64,000 nucleotides of DNA from Streptomyces sp. PCS3-D2 (GCF_000612545.2 NZ_CP097800.1:806001-870000); one strand, 5' to 3'. Numbered from the stretch's first letter, positions 27,412-36,073 are shown. The notes: generated by a model not told the origin, from the sequence alone. Program-made: numbers and translations.

Positions 27412-28290
27412 ATGCAGTTTCAGCAGCTCCTCTACTTCGTCGCCGTCGCGGAGACCCGGCATTTCACCCGGGCCGCGGAGCGGGTGCACGTGGCCCAGCC
27501 GTCGCTCTCCCAGCAGATCAAGGCGCTGGAGCGGGAGCTGGGGGCCGAGCTCTTCAGCCGCGCCCGGGGCAACATCGCGCTGACGGACGCGGGCGAGACC
27601 CTGCTGCCGCTGGCGCGGCGGATCCTGGCGGACGCGGACACGGCGCGGCTGGAGGTGCAGGAACTGGCGCAGCTGCGACGGGGGCGGATCCGGCTGGGGG
27701 CCACCCCGAGCGTGTGCACGGGTTTGCTGCCGGGTGTGCTGCGGGCCTTCCACACCGCGCATCCGGGGATCGAGCTGCTGATCGAGGAGAGCGGTTCGCT
27801 CGACCTGGTACGGGAGCTGGCGCGCGGGGCTCTGGACCTGGCGCTGATCGCGCTGCCGCTGCCACCCTCCGCACCGGCCCTGACGACCGTGGAGCTGCTG
27901 ACGGAGGACCTGGTAGTGGTGTCTTCGACGAAGCTCCCGGCGCCCGGCGGGGGCAGGGAGCTGACCATCGCCGCGTTGCGCGACGAGCCGATGGTGATGT
28001 TCCGGCACGGCTATGACCTGCGCGAGCTCACGGTGGCGGCCTGCAGGGCGGAGGGCTTCGAGCCCACCTTCACCGTGGAGGGCGGCGAGATGGACGCGGT
28101 GTTGGGCTTCGCACGGGCGGGTCTGGGCGTGGCGGTGGTCCCGGCGATGGTGGTGGCCAACGCGGGCCCGGGCCTGCGGACCACGCCACTGGCCGGTTCG
28201 CCGCTGCGCCGGACCATCGCACTGGCCCACCGCACCGACGTGGATCCGCCGCGCGCGGCACGCGAGCTGCAGCGCATGCTGATGGCGTGA
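27412..28290 (+). CDS. LysR family transcriptional regulator
   Basis: A 292-residue LysR-type regulator. The winged helix-turn-helix occupies residues 1-60 (FTRAAERVHVAQPSLSQQIKALERELG), followed by the linker helix and a type 2 periplasmic effector domain (RIRLGATPSVCTGLLPGVLR, ALDLALIALPLP, GLGVAVVPAMVV). It is divergent from sdhCAB across 72 bases containing a dyad, so control of that operon and of itself is likely. The effector, perhaps a C4-dicarboxylate, is a guess. Confidence 0.92.
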   Translation: MQFQQLLYFVAVAETRHFTRAAERVHVAQPSLSQQIKALERELGAELFSRARGNIALTDAGETLLPLARRILADADTARLEVQELAQLRRGRIRLGATPSVCTGLLPGVLRAFHTAHPGIELLIEESGSLDLVRELARGALDLALIALPLPPSAPALTTVELLTEDLVVVSSTKLPAPGGGRELTIAALRDEPMVMFRHGYDLRELTVAACRAEGFEPTFTVEGGEMDAVLGFARAGLGVAVVPAMVVANAGPGLRTTPLAGSPLRRTIALAHRTDVDPPRAARELQRMLMA

Positions 28291-28356
28291 CCCTGGCGCA
28301 GACCCCGCGGCCGGGGCGGGCGGAGGCCTCGCCCGGAGGTTTGCGCGCGGATCGCC

Positions 28357-29010
28357 TCAGGCGGGGACGTGCGGGGCGGCGGGCAGGAGCCGGTCGAGGC
28401 CGTCCGCGAGCATGCCGAAGGCGAGGTCGGCGTCGGCCACGGCGGCCGGGTGGGCCTCGTCGGCGCTCTGCCCGGCATCGAGCCGCTGCCAGTTCTCCCG
28501 CCCCAGCTCGTGGCGGACCGCCACGAGGTGGACGGCCGCCAGCCTGGCCGCGAGCGGCGGGGCCGACTCCGACTCCAGGGCGGCGGCGAGCAGCTCGACC
28601 TCACGGTCGGCATAGTGGGCCAGGCGGGATTCCAGGCTGGCCGTGGAGTAGAGGAGCCGCTGGAACGCGAGGACCTCCGGATGGTCGCAGAGCCCGGTGA
28701 TCGGGTCCCGCTCGGCGAGGGCCGTCAGGAAGTGGTCGTGTACGGCACGGACCGGCGACCGGCCCGCCGGCCGGTCGCGGACGATACGCGCCGCCTCGTC
28801 CTGGTGGTCGGCGAACCGGTCGAGGAGCAGGTCCTCCTTGGTGGGGAAGTACCGGAAGAGGGTGGGTTTGGACACCTCGGCAGCCGCGGCGACATCGGCC
28901 ACCGACACGGTGTCGAAGCCCCGCTCCAGGAAGAGTTCCAGCGCCGTGGCCGCCAGCTGGCGGCGTGTACGGAGCTTCTTGCTCTCGCGCAGACCCGTCG
29001 TGTTCTCCAT
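28357..29010 (-). CDS. TetR family transcriptional regulator
   Basis: A 217-residue TetR repressor. The N-terminal helix-turn-helix is TRRQLAATALELFLERGFDTVSV followed by VSKPTLFRYFPTKEDLLL. The C-terminal ligand domain has no recognisable specificity. The start is the ATG at 29010, which follows a TAGGGT -10 box by 6 bases. It is divergent from an FAD monooxygenase, the common arrangement in which a flavoprotein substrate or product is the TetR ligand. Two ACCGGGT boxes lie between them. Confidence 0.9.
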   Translation of the reverse strand: MENTTGLRESKKLRTRRQLAATALELFLERGFDTVSVADVAAAAEVSKPTLFRYFPTKEDLLLDRFADHQDEAARIVRDRPAGRSPVRAVHDHFLTALAERDPITGLCDHPEVLAFQRLLYSTASLESRLAHYADREVELLAAALESESAPPLAARLAAVHLVAVRHELGRENWQRLDAGQSADEAHPAAVADADLAFGMLADGLDRLLPAAPHVPA

Positions 29011-29016
29011 GCGCAC

Positions 29017-29022
29017 ACCCTA
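29017..29022 (-). promoter_or_regulatory. -10 box (TAGGGT) for leaderless tetR-type mRNA
   Basis: TAGGGT on the minus strand, 6 bases before the ATG at 29010. A TTACCC sequence 16 bases further upstream could be the -35 box and overlaps the first ACCGGGT operator box. Confidence 0.45.
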
Positions 29023-29035
29023 ACACATACATGAG

Positions 29036-29059
29036 ACCGGGTAAGTTTTTTAACCGGGT
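29036..29059. promoter_or_regulatory. paired ACCGGGT boxes, candidate TetR operator
   Basis: ACCGGGT at 29036-29042 and again at 29053-29059, 17 bp apart, flanking a T-run. Each copy is a small palindrome (ACC-G-GGT; the second extends to AACCGGGTT). The pair sits between the divergent TetR and monooxygenase genes and would cover the TetR -35 region. Confidence 0.48.
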
Positions 29060-29115
29060 TGCATTTTCTGTCGGGAGCGGCTTTCCTTGAAACACCGACA
29101 AGGAGAGGACTTCCG

Positions 29116-30213
29116 ATGAACCGCACCTGTGCGACCGCGGCAACCGACGTACTGATCGCCGGCTCGGGCCCCACCGGGCTGACACTCGCTTGTGACCTCG
29201 CCCTGCGCGGCCGCTCCGTCCGCGTCATCGAACGGCGCACGGAACCGCACCGCGCATCCCGGGGCAAGGGGCTCCGGTCCGGCAGCCTCGCGATCTTCCG
29301 GGAGCTGGGCCTGGCCGAGCCCCTGATCACCACCGGCATCGCGGGGGTGGTCCTGCGCAAGTACTTCGACGGCGAGCACATCAACGACACCCCCACCCCG
29401 TCGGACGCCGGCGTACTGATCGGCCAGTGGCAGATCGAGGAGGCGCTGCGCGACCGGCTCGCCGGACTGGGCGTGCGCGTGGAGTACGGGGCCGAGCTCG
29501 TCGGCATCACCCAGGACGAGGAAGGGGTGCGCGCCGAACTGGCCGACGGAAGCGTGGTCGCGGCCCGCTATCTCGCCGGGTGCGACGGCGGCCGCAGCAC
29601 CACGCGCAAGCTGCTCGGCATCCCCTTCGAGGGGACCGGGGAGAAGGAGCCGGCCATGGTCATAGGCGACGTCAGGGCGCCGGGGATCGACCGGGACGTC
29701 TGGCACCAGTGGTTCACCTCGGAAGGCGGCGGGATGCTGCTCTGCCCGATGCCGGGGACGGATTCCTTCCAGCTCCAGGCGTCGCCCGAGCGGGACGAGC
29801 ACGGCGAACCGCTGCCGCCCTCCTTGGAGAGCTTCCAGAGGATCTTCGACCGGTGCGCACGGGTACCGGGCATCCGGCTCCAGGACCCCACCTGGCTCTC
29901 CTCCTGGCGGGTCAACGTCCGCATGGCCACCCGGATCCGGGAGGGCCGGGTCCTGCTCGCCGGTGACGCCGCCCACGTGCACCCGATAGCGGGCGGGCTG
30001 GGCATGAACACCGGCATCGAGGACGCGGCCGCGCTCGGCCGGGCCCTGTCCGCCGCTCTCGCCGGGCCCGACACGGAGACGGCGCTCGACGCGTACGAGG
30101 CGGAGCGGCTCTCGGTGGCCGCGGGGGTCTTGGCCGACACGGCCGAGCGATACCAGAGGGTCGTCGAAGCCGTCCGGACCCCTGGCAGCGGGACGGAGGC
30201 CGGACTGGACTGA
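29116..30213 (+). CDS. FAD-dependent aromatic monooxygenase (PHBH fold)
   Basis: A 365-residue class A flavoprotein hydroxylase. The FAD dinucleotide motif is VLIAGSGPTGLTLACDLALRG at about residues 12-32. The RYLAGCDGGRSTTRKLLGI stretch is the conserved DG motif, and VLLAGDAAHVHPIAGGLGMN is the GD motif that contacts the flavin ribityl chain. These enzymes add one oxygen atom to an aromatic or polyketide substrate using NAD(P)H. At 365 residues it lacks the C-terminal thioredoxin-like domain of larger members. The ATG at 29116 has AGGAGAGGA upstream. It is divergent from, and probably repressed by, the TetR regulator. Confidence 0.9.
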   Translation: MNRTCATAATDVLIAGSGPTGLTLACDLALRGRSVRVIERRTEPHRASRGKGLRSGSLAIFRELGLAEPLITTGIAGVVLRKYFDGEHINDTPTPSDAGVLIGQWQIEEALRDRLAGLGVRVEYGAELVGITQDEEGVRAELADGSVVAARYLAGCDGGRSTTRKLLGIPFEGTGEKEPAMVIGDVRAPGIDRDVWHQWFTSEGGGMLLCPMPGTDSFQLQASPERDEHGEPLPPSLESFQRIFDRCARVPGIRLQDPTWLSSWRVNVRMATRIREGRVLLAGDAAHVHPIAGGLGMNTGIEDAAALGRALSAALAGPDTETALDAYEAERLSVAAGVLADTAERYQRVVEAVRTPGSGTEAGLD

Positions 30214-30254
30214 GCGGACGCCGCACATCGGAGCCGGACGCCGCAGCAACCTCC

Positions 30255-30282
30255 CTGCCCGGGCCGCCGCGGGCCCGGGCAG
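30255..30282. terminator. bidirectional terminator between convergent genes
   Basis: CTGCCCGGGCC at 30255-30265 and GGCCCGGGCAG at 30272-30282 form a perfect 11-bp stem with a 6-base loop. It lies between the monooxygenase stop and the GGDEF-EAL stop. Confidence 0.8.
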
Positions 30283-30285
30283 AGG

Positions 30286-32526
30286 TCAGGAGGGCGTGGG
30301 CACCGCGTCCGAGAGGGACAGGGCGTGGATGCGGTCGGGGGCGCCGGGGCGGGCGTAGTACCAGCCCTGGGCGGTGTCGCAGCCGAGCGCCCGCAGCTGA
30401 GCAGCCTGTGCACCGGTTTCCACACCCTCGACGGTGACGGCGAGTTCGAGGCTGTGGGCCAGGGCGACGATCCCTTCCACGATCTTGACGTCGACCGGGT
30501 CGGCGGGCTGCTGCTGCATCCCCCGAGTGAAGGAGCGGTCGAGCTTGAGCACGCTGACCGGCAGGCGGCGCAGATTGGCCAGGTTGGAGTACCCGGTGCC
30601 GAAGTCGTCGAGGGCGATGTCCACGCCGAGTTCGGCCAGGCGGCGCAGCGGCTCCAGCAGTTCGTCGTCCGCGCCTATCAGGGCCGATTCGGTCACCTCC
30701 AGGCACAGCGCGCCCGGGGCGAGGCCGGAGTTCTCCAGCACCGCGACGGTGTCGGCGACCAAGCCCGGGTGGTGGAGCTGTGTCGGCGACAGGTTGACGT
30801 TGATCCGCAGGGCGGAGCCCCCGTGCTGCCGCTGCCATGTGCGGGCCTGGCGGACCGCCTCCTCAAGGACCCACCGGCCGAGGGGCACGATCAGCCCGGT
30901 CCGTTCGGCGAGCGGGATGAAGCGGTCGGGACCGAGCACCCCGTACTGCGGGTGGGACCATCGCACCAGGGCCTCGGCACCGTGCACCGAGCCGTCCCGC
31001 AGGTGGACCAGCGGCTGGTACTCGATGAAGAACTCGCCGCGCTCCAGAGCCGCCGGAAGCGCGTTGGTCAGTCCATGCCGGGTGATCGCGCGGGCGTCGG
31101 CCTCGGCGTCGGCGAACTCGAAGCGATTTCCGCCGGCGGCCTTGGCCCGGTACATGGTGATGTCGGCGCTGCGCAGCACCTCGGCGGGGGTACGCTCCCC
31201 GGCCCGGCCCTCAACGATGCCGATGCTGCCCCGGACCGTCAGCTCCCGGCCCTCCAGGCGGATCGGCGCCGAAAGGGCCGTGAGGATGCGGACGGCGAGG
31301 TCGGTGACCTCCTGCTCGGTGTCCGGGCCCGTGGTCAGCGCGACGAACTCGTCGCCGCCGAGCCGGGCGACGACCTCGCCGGGGCCGGTGGCGCAGCTCT
31401 GCAGCCGGTCGGCGACCTCCACCAGGAGCCGGTCGCCGGCCGAGTGCCCGAGGCTGTCGTTGACGGCCTTGAAGCCGTCGAGGTCGAGGTAGCACAGACC
31501 GTAGCGGTCGCTGCCGGAACTGCTGAGGGCCTTCTCCAGACGCTCGAAGAACAGCGTCCGGTTCGGCAGTCCGGTGAGGGCGTCGTGGGTGGCCTCGTAG
31601 CGCAGGCGCAGGTTCAGCAGCCGGCGCTCGGTGGTGTCCTCCATCAGCGCCAGCTGGTACTGCGGCTTTCCGTCGGCGTCGCGCAGGAGCGACACCGTGA
31701 GGTTGGTCCAGAGCACGGTCCCGTCGTGGCGGTAGTACGGCTTCTCCACCCGGTAGCTCTCGCGCTCGCCGCGCACCAGCTCGCCGTACATGCGCCAGAC
31801 GTGGGGGGTGTCGTCGGGGTGGCCCCACTCGCTGACGTTGCGGCTGCGGACGTGCCCCTCCAAACCGCCGAACATCTGCAGGAGGGTGTCATTGACCTCC
31901 AGGACGTTCCCGTCGAGATCGGCGATGCCGATGCCGACGGCGGCGCCCTCGAAGACCGCGCGGAAGCGTTCCTCGCTCGCGTGCAGGGCCTGCTGGGCAT
32001 CGGTGCGGGCGGTCAGCGCGGAGCGCGCGATGGCCTCCTGTTCGCTCAGGGTGCGCTCGCGCAGCGCCCTGGCGTAGCCGGCGGCCATGGCGTGCTGGAG
32101 CCGGGCGCAGCGCGCGTGGTATTCGGCGGTGGCCTCCACCCCGGAGCTTTCGAGTCCGTCCGGGCCGCAGTAGAGGACCAGGTAGGACTCGATCACGCCG
32201 AGGGTGCCGGCCAGGGCCTCGGGGTCGGTGCAGTGCACGGCGACGAGTTCCGCCCCCACCCGTTGGGCGACGGCGGCGTCGAAGGGCCTGGCGTGCAGGG
32301 CCTCGGTGAGGGTCCGGGTGAGCGGCACGAGGTGCCGTTCGAACTCGGGCCGGGTCAGCGAGGTCGCGGTGACCGGGAAGATCGCCCGCCCCCAGATCGT
32401 CGCGAAACGGGCGATTCGGTCCTCGATGCCGCCGTCCGGCGCCGCGGGGTGCGCGGCCGGTGCGGGAGCGGCCGCGGGCGCCGCAACGGTGCTCGACGCA
32501 CCCGCCGTCTGTGCCGGTAGTCTCAC
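30286..32526 (-). CDS. rmdA: PAS-GGDEF-EAL cyclic-di-GMP turnover protein, RmdA-like
   Basis: A 746-residue signalling protein. After a ~180-residue N-terminal region comes a PAS domain (about 185-305), a GGDEF domain (about 310-475) and an EAL domain (about 485-735). The GGDEF motif at 390-394 and the EAL motif at 518-520 (GAEALVRW) are intact, as is DDFGTGYSNL, so both synthase and phosphodiesterase activity are possible. The architecture and neighbourhood match RmdA, known from S. coelicolor as a c-di-GMP phosphodiesterase required for aerial mycelium; the symbol rests on that recalled match. The GTG start overlaps the methyltransferase stop in GTGA. No transmembrane segment is seen. Confidence 0.85.
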   Translation of the reverse strand: MRLPAQTAGASSTVAAPAAAPAPAAHPAAPDGGIEDRIARFATIWGRAIFPVTATSLTRPEFERHLVPLTRTLTEALHARPFDAAVAQRVGAELVAVHCTDPEALAGTLGVIESYLVLYCGPDGLESSGVEATAEYHARCARLQHAMAAGYARALRERTLSEQEAIARSALTARTDAQQALHASEERFRAVFEGAAVGIGIADLDGNVLEVNDTLLQMFGGLEGHVRSRNVSEWGHPDDTPHVWRMYGELVRGERESYRVEKPYYRHDGTVLWTNLTVSLLRDADGKPQYQLALMEDTTERRLLNLRLRYEATHDALTGLPNRTLFFERLEKALSSSGSDRYGLCYLDLDGFKAVNDSLGHSAGDRLLVEVADRLQSCATGPGEVVARLGGDEFVALTTGPDTEQEVTDLAVRILTALSAPIRLEGRELTVRGSIGIVEGRAGERTPAEVLRSADITMYRAKAAGGNRFEFADAEADARAITRHGLTNALPAALERGEFFIEYQPLVHLRDGSVHGAEALVRWSHPQYGVLGPDRFIPLAERTGLIVPLGRWVLEEAVRQARTWQRQHGGSALRINVNLSPTQLHHPGLVADTVAVLENSGLAPGALCLEVTESALIGADDELLEPLRRLAELGVDIALDDFGTGYSNLANLRRLPVSVLKLDRSFTRGMQQQPADPVDVKIVEGIVALAHSLELAVTVEGVETGAQAAQLRALGCDTAQGWYYARPGAPDRIHALSLSDAVPTPS

Positions 32527-33353
32527 GCCTTGCGTCCCACGCCTGCATAGCCCGAGAAGGCGTAGGGGTCCTCCGGGGTCTCGCCGTCCTCCCCGCCCTC
32601 GGCCTGGTCCGGGCGCCAGTCGGGCATGGACACCAGGCCGGGCTCCACCATCTCGAATCCGTCGAAGAAGCGGCCGATCTGCTCCCCGGTGCGCATGACG
32701 AGGGGGTTGCGGATGTCCCGGTAGACGCCGACGGCGCCGCCCGCGACCTCCTCCGTGAGCGGGATGCCCTCGTAGGAGGCGTGCGTGAGGATCAGCAGAC
32801 TGCCGGGGGCCAGCGCCTCGCGCAGTTCGGCCACGGCCTCGTACGGATGGTCCGCGTCCTCGAGGAAGTGCAGGACGGCCACGAGCAGCAGGGCGACCGG
32901 GCGGTCGAAGTCGAGGAGCCGCCCGGCCTCGGGGGCGGCCAGGATCTCCTTCGGCCTGCGCAGGTCCGCAGCGACGACGCCGGTGTCCTCGTCGTCCATG
33001 AGGACGGCCTGACTGTGCGCCACGGCCACCGGATCGTGGTCCACGTAGACCACGCGGGCCCGGGAGCTGGCACCCTGGGCGATCTCGTGGACGTTGCCGA
33101 AGGTGGGGATGCCGGAGCCGATGTCGAGGAACTGCGTGACGCCCTCGGCGACGGCGTGCCGGACGGCACGGCGCATGAACGCCCGGTTGGCCTGCATGAT
33201 CTTGGGCAGGCCCGGCATGAATTCCATGGCACGTCGGGCCGCCTGGCGGTCGACCTCGAAATTGTGGGACCCGCCAAGGTAGTAATCGTAGATGCGGGAC
33301 ACGCTCGGCACCGATATGTCGATGCCTGGCGGGGCCCAGGCGGGGCGCTCCAT
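32523..33353 (-). CDS. SAM-dependent methyltransferase, Methyltransf_19/DUF574 family
   Basis: A 276-residue methyltransferase of a family greatly expanded in actinobacteria. The N-terminal signature PSVSRIYDYYLGGSHNFEVD is diagnostic, the SAM loop is FLDIGSGIPTFGNVHE, and RVVYVDHDPVAVAHS gives the acidic ribose ligand. The substrate is unknown for the family. The ATG at 33353 has GGAG 7 bases upstream. Translational coupling to the cyclic-di-GMP gene suggests coordinated production, though no functional link is established. Confidence 0.92.
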   Translation of the reverse strand: MERPAWAPPGIDISVPSVSRIYDYYLGGSHNFEVDRQAARRAMEFMPGLPKIMQANRAFMRRAVRHAVAEGVTQFLDIGSGIPTFGNVHEIAQGASSRARVVYVDHDPVAVAHSQAVLMDDEDTGVVAADLRRPKEILAAPEAGRLLDFDRPVALLLVAVLHFLEDADHPYEAVAELREALAPGSLLILTHASYEGIPLTEEVAGGAVGVYRDIRNPLVMRTGEQIGRFFDGFEMVEPGLVSMPDWRPDQAEGGEDGETPEDPYAFSGYAGVGRKA

Positions 33354-33678
33354 CGGGATCTCCAAGCGTTGTTCCTGCGGCGGTCCGTGCGGGGTCGGAC
33401 TCCTGTCCGAGCCGAATGTACTGATCATTGACCAACAGGGCGAGCAAAAGCGGAAATTGGCGATCCGTTCTTCGTCACACACCAAAGTCGCCCAGCGGCG
33501 CCCCGGCGCAAATGACCGGTACCGACAAATCCCTTTTGGGAATTGACCGGATGATGATCTTACTCGTCTGCAACCGCTCCACGGCTGGCTCAAACCTTTC
33601 CGATGCGCACTCCACTCGTTCAGGCGAACGGAGGCCGAGCCCCGCGTGCGCGCGGGCGCGCGGGCCCATGCTCCCCGG
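33354..33678. promoter_or_regulatory. AT-richer 325-bp divergent regulatory region
   Basis: Unusually rich in A and T for this genome between about 33420 and 33600. TGACCGG occurs at 33513-33519 and 33544-33550, 31 bp apart, with a related TGACC at 33429. Between the copies is an imperfect hairpin or dyad (AAATCCC/GGGAATT, 33527-33544). No coding signature is seen. It probably carries the promoter of the methyltransferase-rmdA pair and perhaps of the gene at 33679. Confidence 0.45.
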
Positions 33679-34380
33679 GTGAACAGAGCCTGTGCCAGGC
33701 GCCTGCTGGCGGTCCCGGTCCTGTTGTGGGCGGCCCTGGCCACCACCCCGGCCGTGGCTGATAGCAGCGCCTACCCGACGACCGGCCACGGCGACGGCCA
33801 GCGTGCCGCCGCAGTGCTCGCGGTGGCCTTCGGCGACGGCCGTGGGCGGCGGCCGGGTGGTGGACATCACGGTGAGGAGCACCGCTCCGACCACGCAAGA
33901 CACCGTGGTGACGGGCGGGGCGGCGGGCATCATGGCCGCCCCCACTGCCCGCCCCCGCCCCCGCCCCCGTGTCCGCCGAAGCCGCCGAAGCCGCCGCCGG
34001 AACCCACGCCGCCACCCGAGCCGGAGCCCACCGTGCCACCGCCGAAACCCGCGCCGAATCCGGTGCCGCCCCCGCCTCCGCCGCCACCCCCGAAACCCGC
34101 ACCGTCAGCGCCGCCGAAGGCCGCGGCCGGGCCCGCGCCCAAGCCCGCCCTGCCGGCACCGGCCCGGCCGAAGCCGCCGCCCGCACCCCCCGCCGCGAAG
34201 CCGCCCCCGCCGCCGCCACCGGCCCCCGCGGTGGCCGCCCCCGCCCCGAAACCGGTGGTCCGCCCGGTGTACCGCGCGGCGACCCGCAAACCGGCCGAGC
34301 ACCACATCTCGCCCGTCACCTTCACCCTGATGACCGCGGCTCCCGCGGTGCTCGCGATCGTCGCGCTGCGCCCCCGGTGA
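33679..34380 (+). CDS. proline-rich exported protein, possible internal frame disturbance
   Basis: 233 residues from a GTG at 33679. The N-terminus is a signal peptide (ACARRLLAVPVLLWAALATT, then AVADSS). A long Pro-rich wall-spanning region follows (PPKPP, PPEPT, PPPKPAP repeats), then a C-terminal hydrophobic anchor, TFTLMTAAPAVLAIVALRPR. Between about 33840 and 33950 this frame becomes a Gly/His/Arg-rich stretch with poor third-position G+C. The +1 frame there has much better codon bias and reads GGRVVDITVRSTAPTTQDTVV, so two compensating indels are possible. No family is recognised. It lies 31 bases before the DUF4239 gene and may be cotranscribed. Confidence 0.52.
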   Translation: MNRACARRLLAVPVLLWAALATTPAVADSSAYPTTGHGDGQRAAAVLAVAFGDGRGRRPGGGHHGEEHRSDHARHRGDGRGGGHHGRPHCPPPPPPPCPPKPPKPPPEPTPPPEPEPTVPPPKPAPNPVPPPPPPPPPKPAPSAPPKAAAGPAPKPALPAPARPKPPPAPPAAKPPPPPPPAPAVAAPAPKPVVRPVYRAATRKPAEHHISPVTFTLMTAAPAVLAIVALRPR

Positions 34381-34411
34381 TCCGCCCGACGTCGAACGAT
34401 CTGGAGTCCAC

Positions 34412-35182
34412 TTGTCGGAATGGCTCGTCCTGTCCCTCGCGATGGCCGCGGCCTGTGCCGTGGTGCTGTCCATCGCCTTCCTCAACCACCGCAGGATCGG
34501 CGAGGACGACGATCCGAACGAGACCCCGGACGTCATCGAGTACATGACGATGATGATCGGGGTGATCTACGCGATCGTGCTGGGGCTGGCGATCGCGGGC
34601 GTGTGGGAGGGCCGCGGAGCCGCCCAGGAACACGTACGCCAAGAAGCGCAGGCCCTGCACGAGATCAGCGTCCGCTCCCAGGTCTACCCGGCCGAGGTGC
34701 GGGCGAAGATCCGGTCCGGCGTGGACGCCTACGTCACCTACGTGGTCGACACCGAGTGGCAGGCGATGGTCGACAAGGGCGAACTCACCGACCGCGGCGG
34801 GGAACTGCTGGAGCGCATCCGCCGGGACGTCACCGACTACGAGCCGCAGACCGACCACGAGGGGCAGGCCTACCAGCCGCTCGTCGACCAGGTGGCGGTG
34901 GCCGACGACGCCCGCAACGCACGCGGCGCGAGCGCCGGGGCCACCATGCCGGGCGTGGTCTGGTTCGGGCTGATCATCGGAGCGCTGGTCACGGTGGGCC
35001 TGATCTTCACCCTGCAGATCAGGCGGTCCTTCCGGGAGATGCTGCTGGCCGGGCTGTTCAGCGCGCTGATCGCGTTCCTGCTGTTCCTGATCTGGGACTT
35101 CGACGCGCCGTTCGGCCGCGGCATCTCGGCCACCGCCGAGCCGTTCCTCACGCAGTTCTCCCACCTCGGCCTCGGCGGCTGA
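34412..35182 (+). CDS. DUF4239 family membrane protein
   Basis: A 256-residue protein of the DUF4239 (bestrophin-like) family. It has two N-terminal hydrophobic segments (about 1-22 and 43-66), a soluble middle with QEAQALHEISVRSQVYP and two C-terminal segments (about 183-208 and 214-234). Function is unestablished. The start is a TTG at 34412 with GGAG 5 bases upstream, which also matches the usual family N-terminus. A perfect hairpin follows the stop. Confidence 0.85.
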   Translation: MSEWLVLSLAMAAACAVVLSIAFLNHRRIGEDDDPNETPDVIEYMTMMIGVIYAIVLGLAIAGVWEGRGAAQEHVRQEAQALHEISVRSQVYPAEVRAKIRSGVDAYVTYVVDTEWQAMVDKGELTDRGGELLERIRRDVTDYEPQTDHEGQAYQPLVDQVAVADDARNARGASAGATMPGVVWFGLIIGALVTVGLIFTLQIRRSFREMLLAGLFSALIAFLLFLIWDFDAPFGRGISATAEPFLTQFSHLGLGG

Positions 35183-35194
35183 CTGCGCCCGGCA

Positions 35195-35223
35195 AACCGG
35201 GGACGGACCTCCCGTCCCCGGTT
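35195..35223 (+). terminator. intrinsic terminator after DUF4239 gene
   Basis: AACCGGGGACGG at 35195-35206 and CCGTCCCCGGTT at 35212-35223 form a perfect 12-bp stem with a 5-base loop, 13 bases after the stop. Confidence 0.82.
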
Positions 35224-35365
35224 CGGCCTACGACCATGCCCCATTCGCCCGTTCCTGATCGCGGGCCCCGGCACCCGCACCTAGCGTGGCGGACATCGAG
35301 GCGCACGACCCCCCACGTGCGGAAACCGTTCCGCGGCTGCTCCTCGGGGATCCGGAGAATCAACC

Positions 35366-36052
35366 ATGGGTGCGATACGTACCTCCGCCACCGCCCTGCT
35401 GAGCGCCGGCGCCACGTTCGCCGTACTCACGCTCGGAACCCTCGGCGCGCCCGCCGCGTCCACGGCCGAGAGCCCGCCCCGGGCCCAGGCCGGAGCGCAG
35501 GCCGAGAAGCATGTCGGGGCACGGGGCGGCACCCCGGCCCAGCCACGGGCCGGAGCCCGGGCCCCACAGGTCACTTCGTTCGGTTTCACGCTCACCCCCT
35601 CGACGGTCGCCCCCGGCGGCCAGGTGGTGCTCGCGGTCAGCGGCTGCAACGCCGCCTACTCCACGGCCTCCTCCGGTGTGTTCGACACCGTGAGCATCGC
35701 GCGCGGCCAGAGCGTACGGGCCACCGTGGACCGGGACGCCCGCCTCGGGGCCGTCTACTCCGTCTCCTTCACCTGCAACGGCGAGACGGGCTCGGCCGAC
35801 CTGACGATCGCCGGCGGCACGAGCAGGCCCACCACCAGTTCCACGAGGACCGCCACGGCGACGGCGCCTGCGGCGAACACCGTCACGACCCCGCTCGCGA
35901 CCACCTCCGCCCGCGGTGTCCGCGGCGGCCTGGGCGGCAGCGCGGCCGGAATGGATCCGGTGGAACTCGGTGTGGGTGCGGCCCTCTTCCTGGCCGCCGC
36001 GGGCGGCACCGCGTACGCCCTGCGCCGCAGGACGTCCCACCGCGGTCACTGA
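35366..36052 (+). CDS. surface protein with signal peptide and C-terminal membrane anchor (sortase cluster)
   Basis: A 228-residue exported protein. A signal peptide ends near AAST. A Gln/Ala/Gly-rich linker leads to a beta-type domain of about 80 residues with two cysteines (FGFTLTPSTVAPGGQVVLAVSGC and YSVSFTCNGE). A Thr-rich stalk follows, then a hydrophobic helix and a basic tail (ALRRRTSHRGH). This is the build of a sortase substrate or membrane-stalked surface protein, but no LPxTG-like motif is visible before the helix. The ATG at 35366 has GGAGAA upstream. It faces a shorter protein of the same build at 36155-36673, near a class F sortase. Confidence 0.78.
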   Translation: MGAIRTSATALLSAGATFAVLTLGTLGAPAASTAESPPRAQAGAQAEKHVGARGGTPAQPRAGARAPQVTSFGFTLTPSTVAPGGQVVLAVSGCNAAYSTASSGVFDTVSIARGQSVRATVDRDARLGAVYSVSFTCNGETGSADLTIAGGTSRPTTSSTRTATATAPAANTVTTPLATTSARGVRGGLGGSAAGMDPVELGVGAALFLAAAGGTAYALRRRTSHRGH

Positions 36053-36073
36053 GCACCGGGGTCGCCCCCTCCA

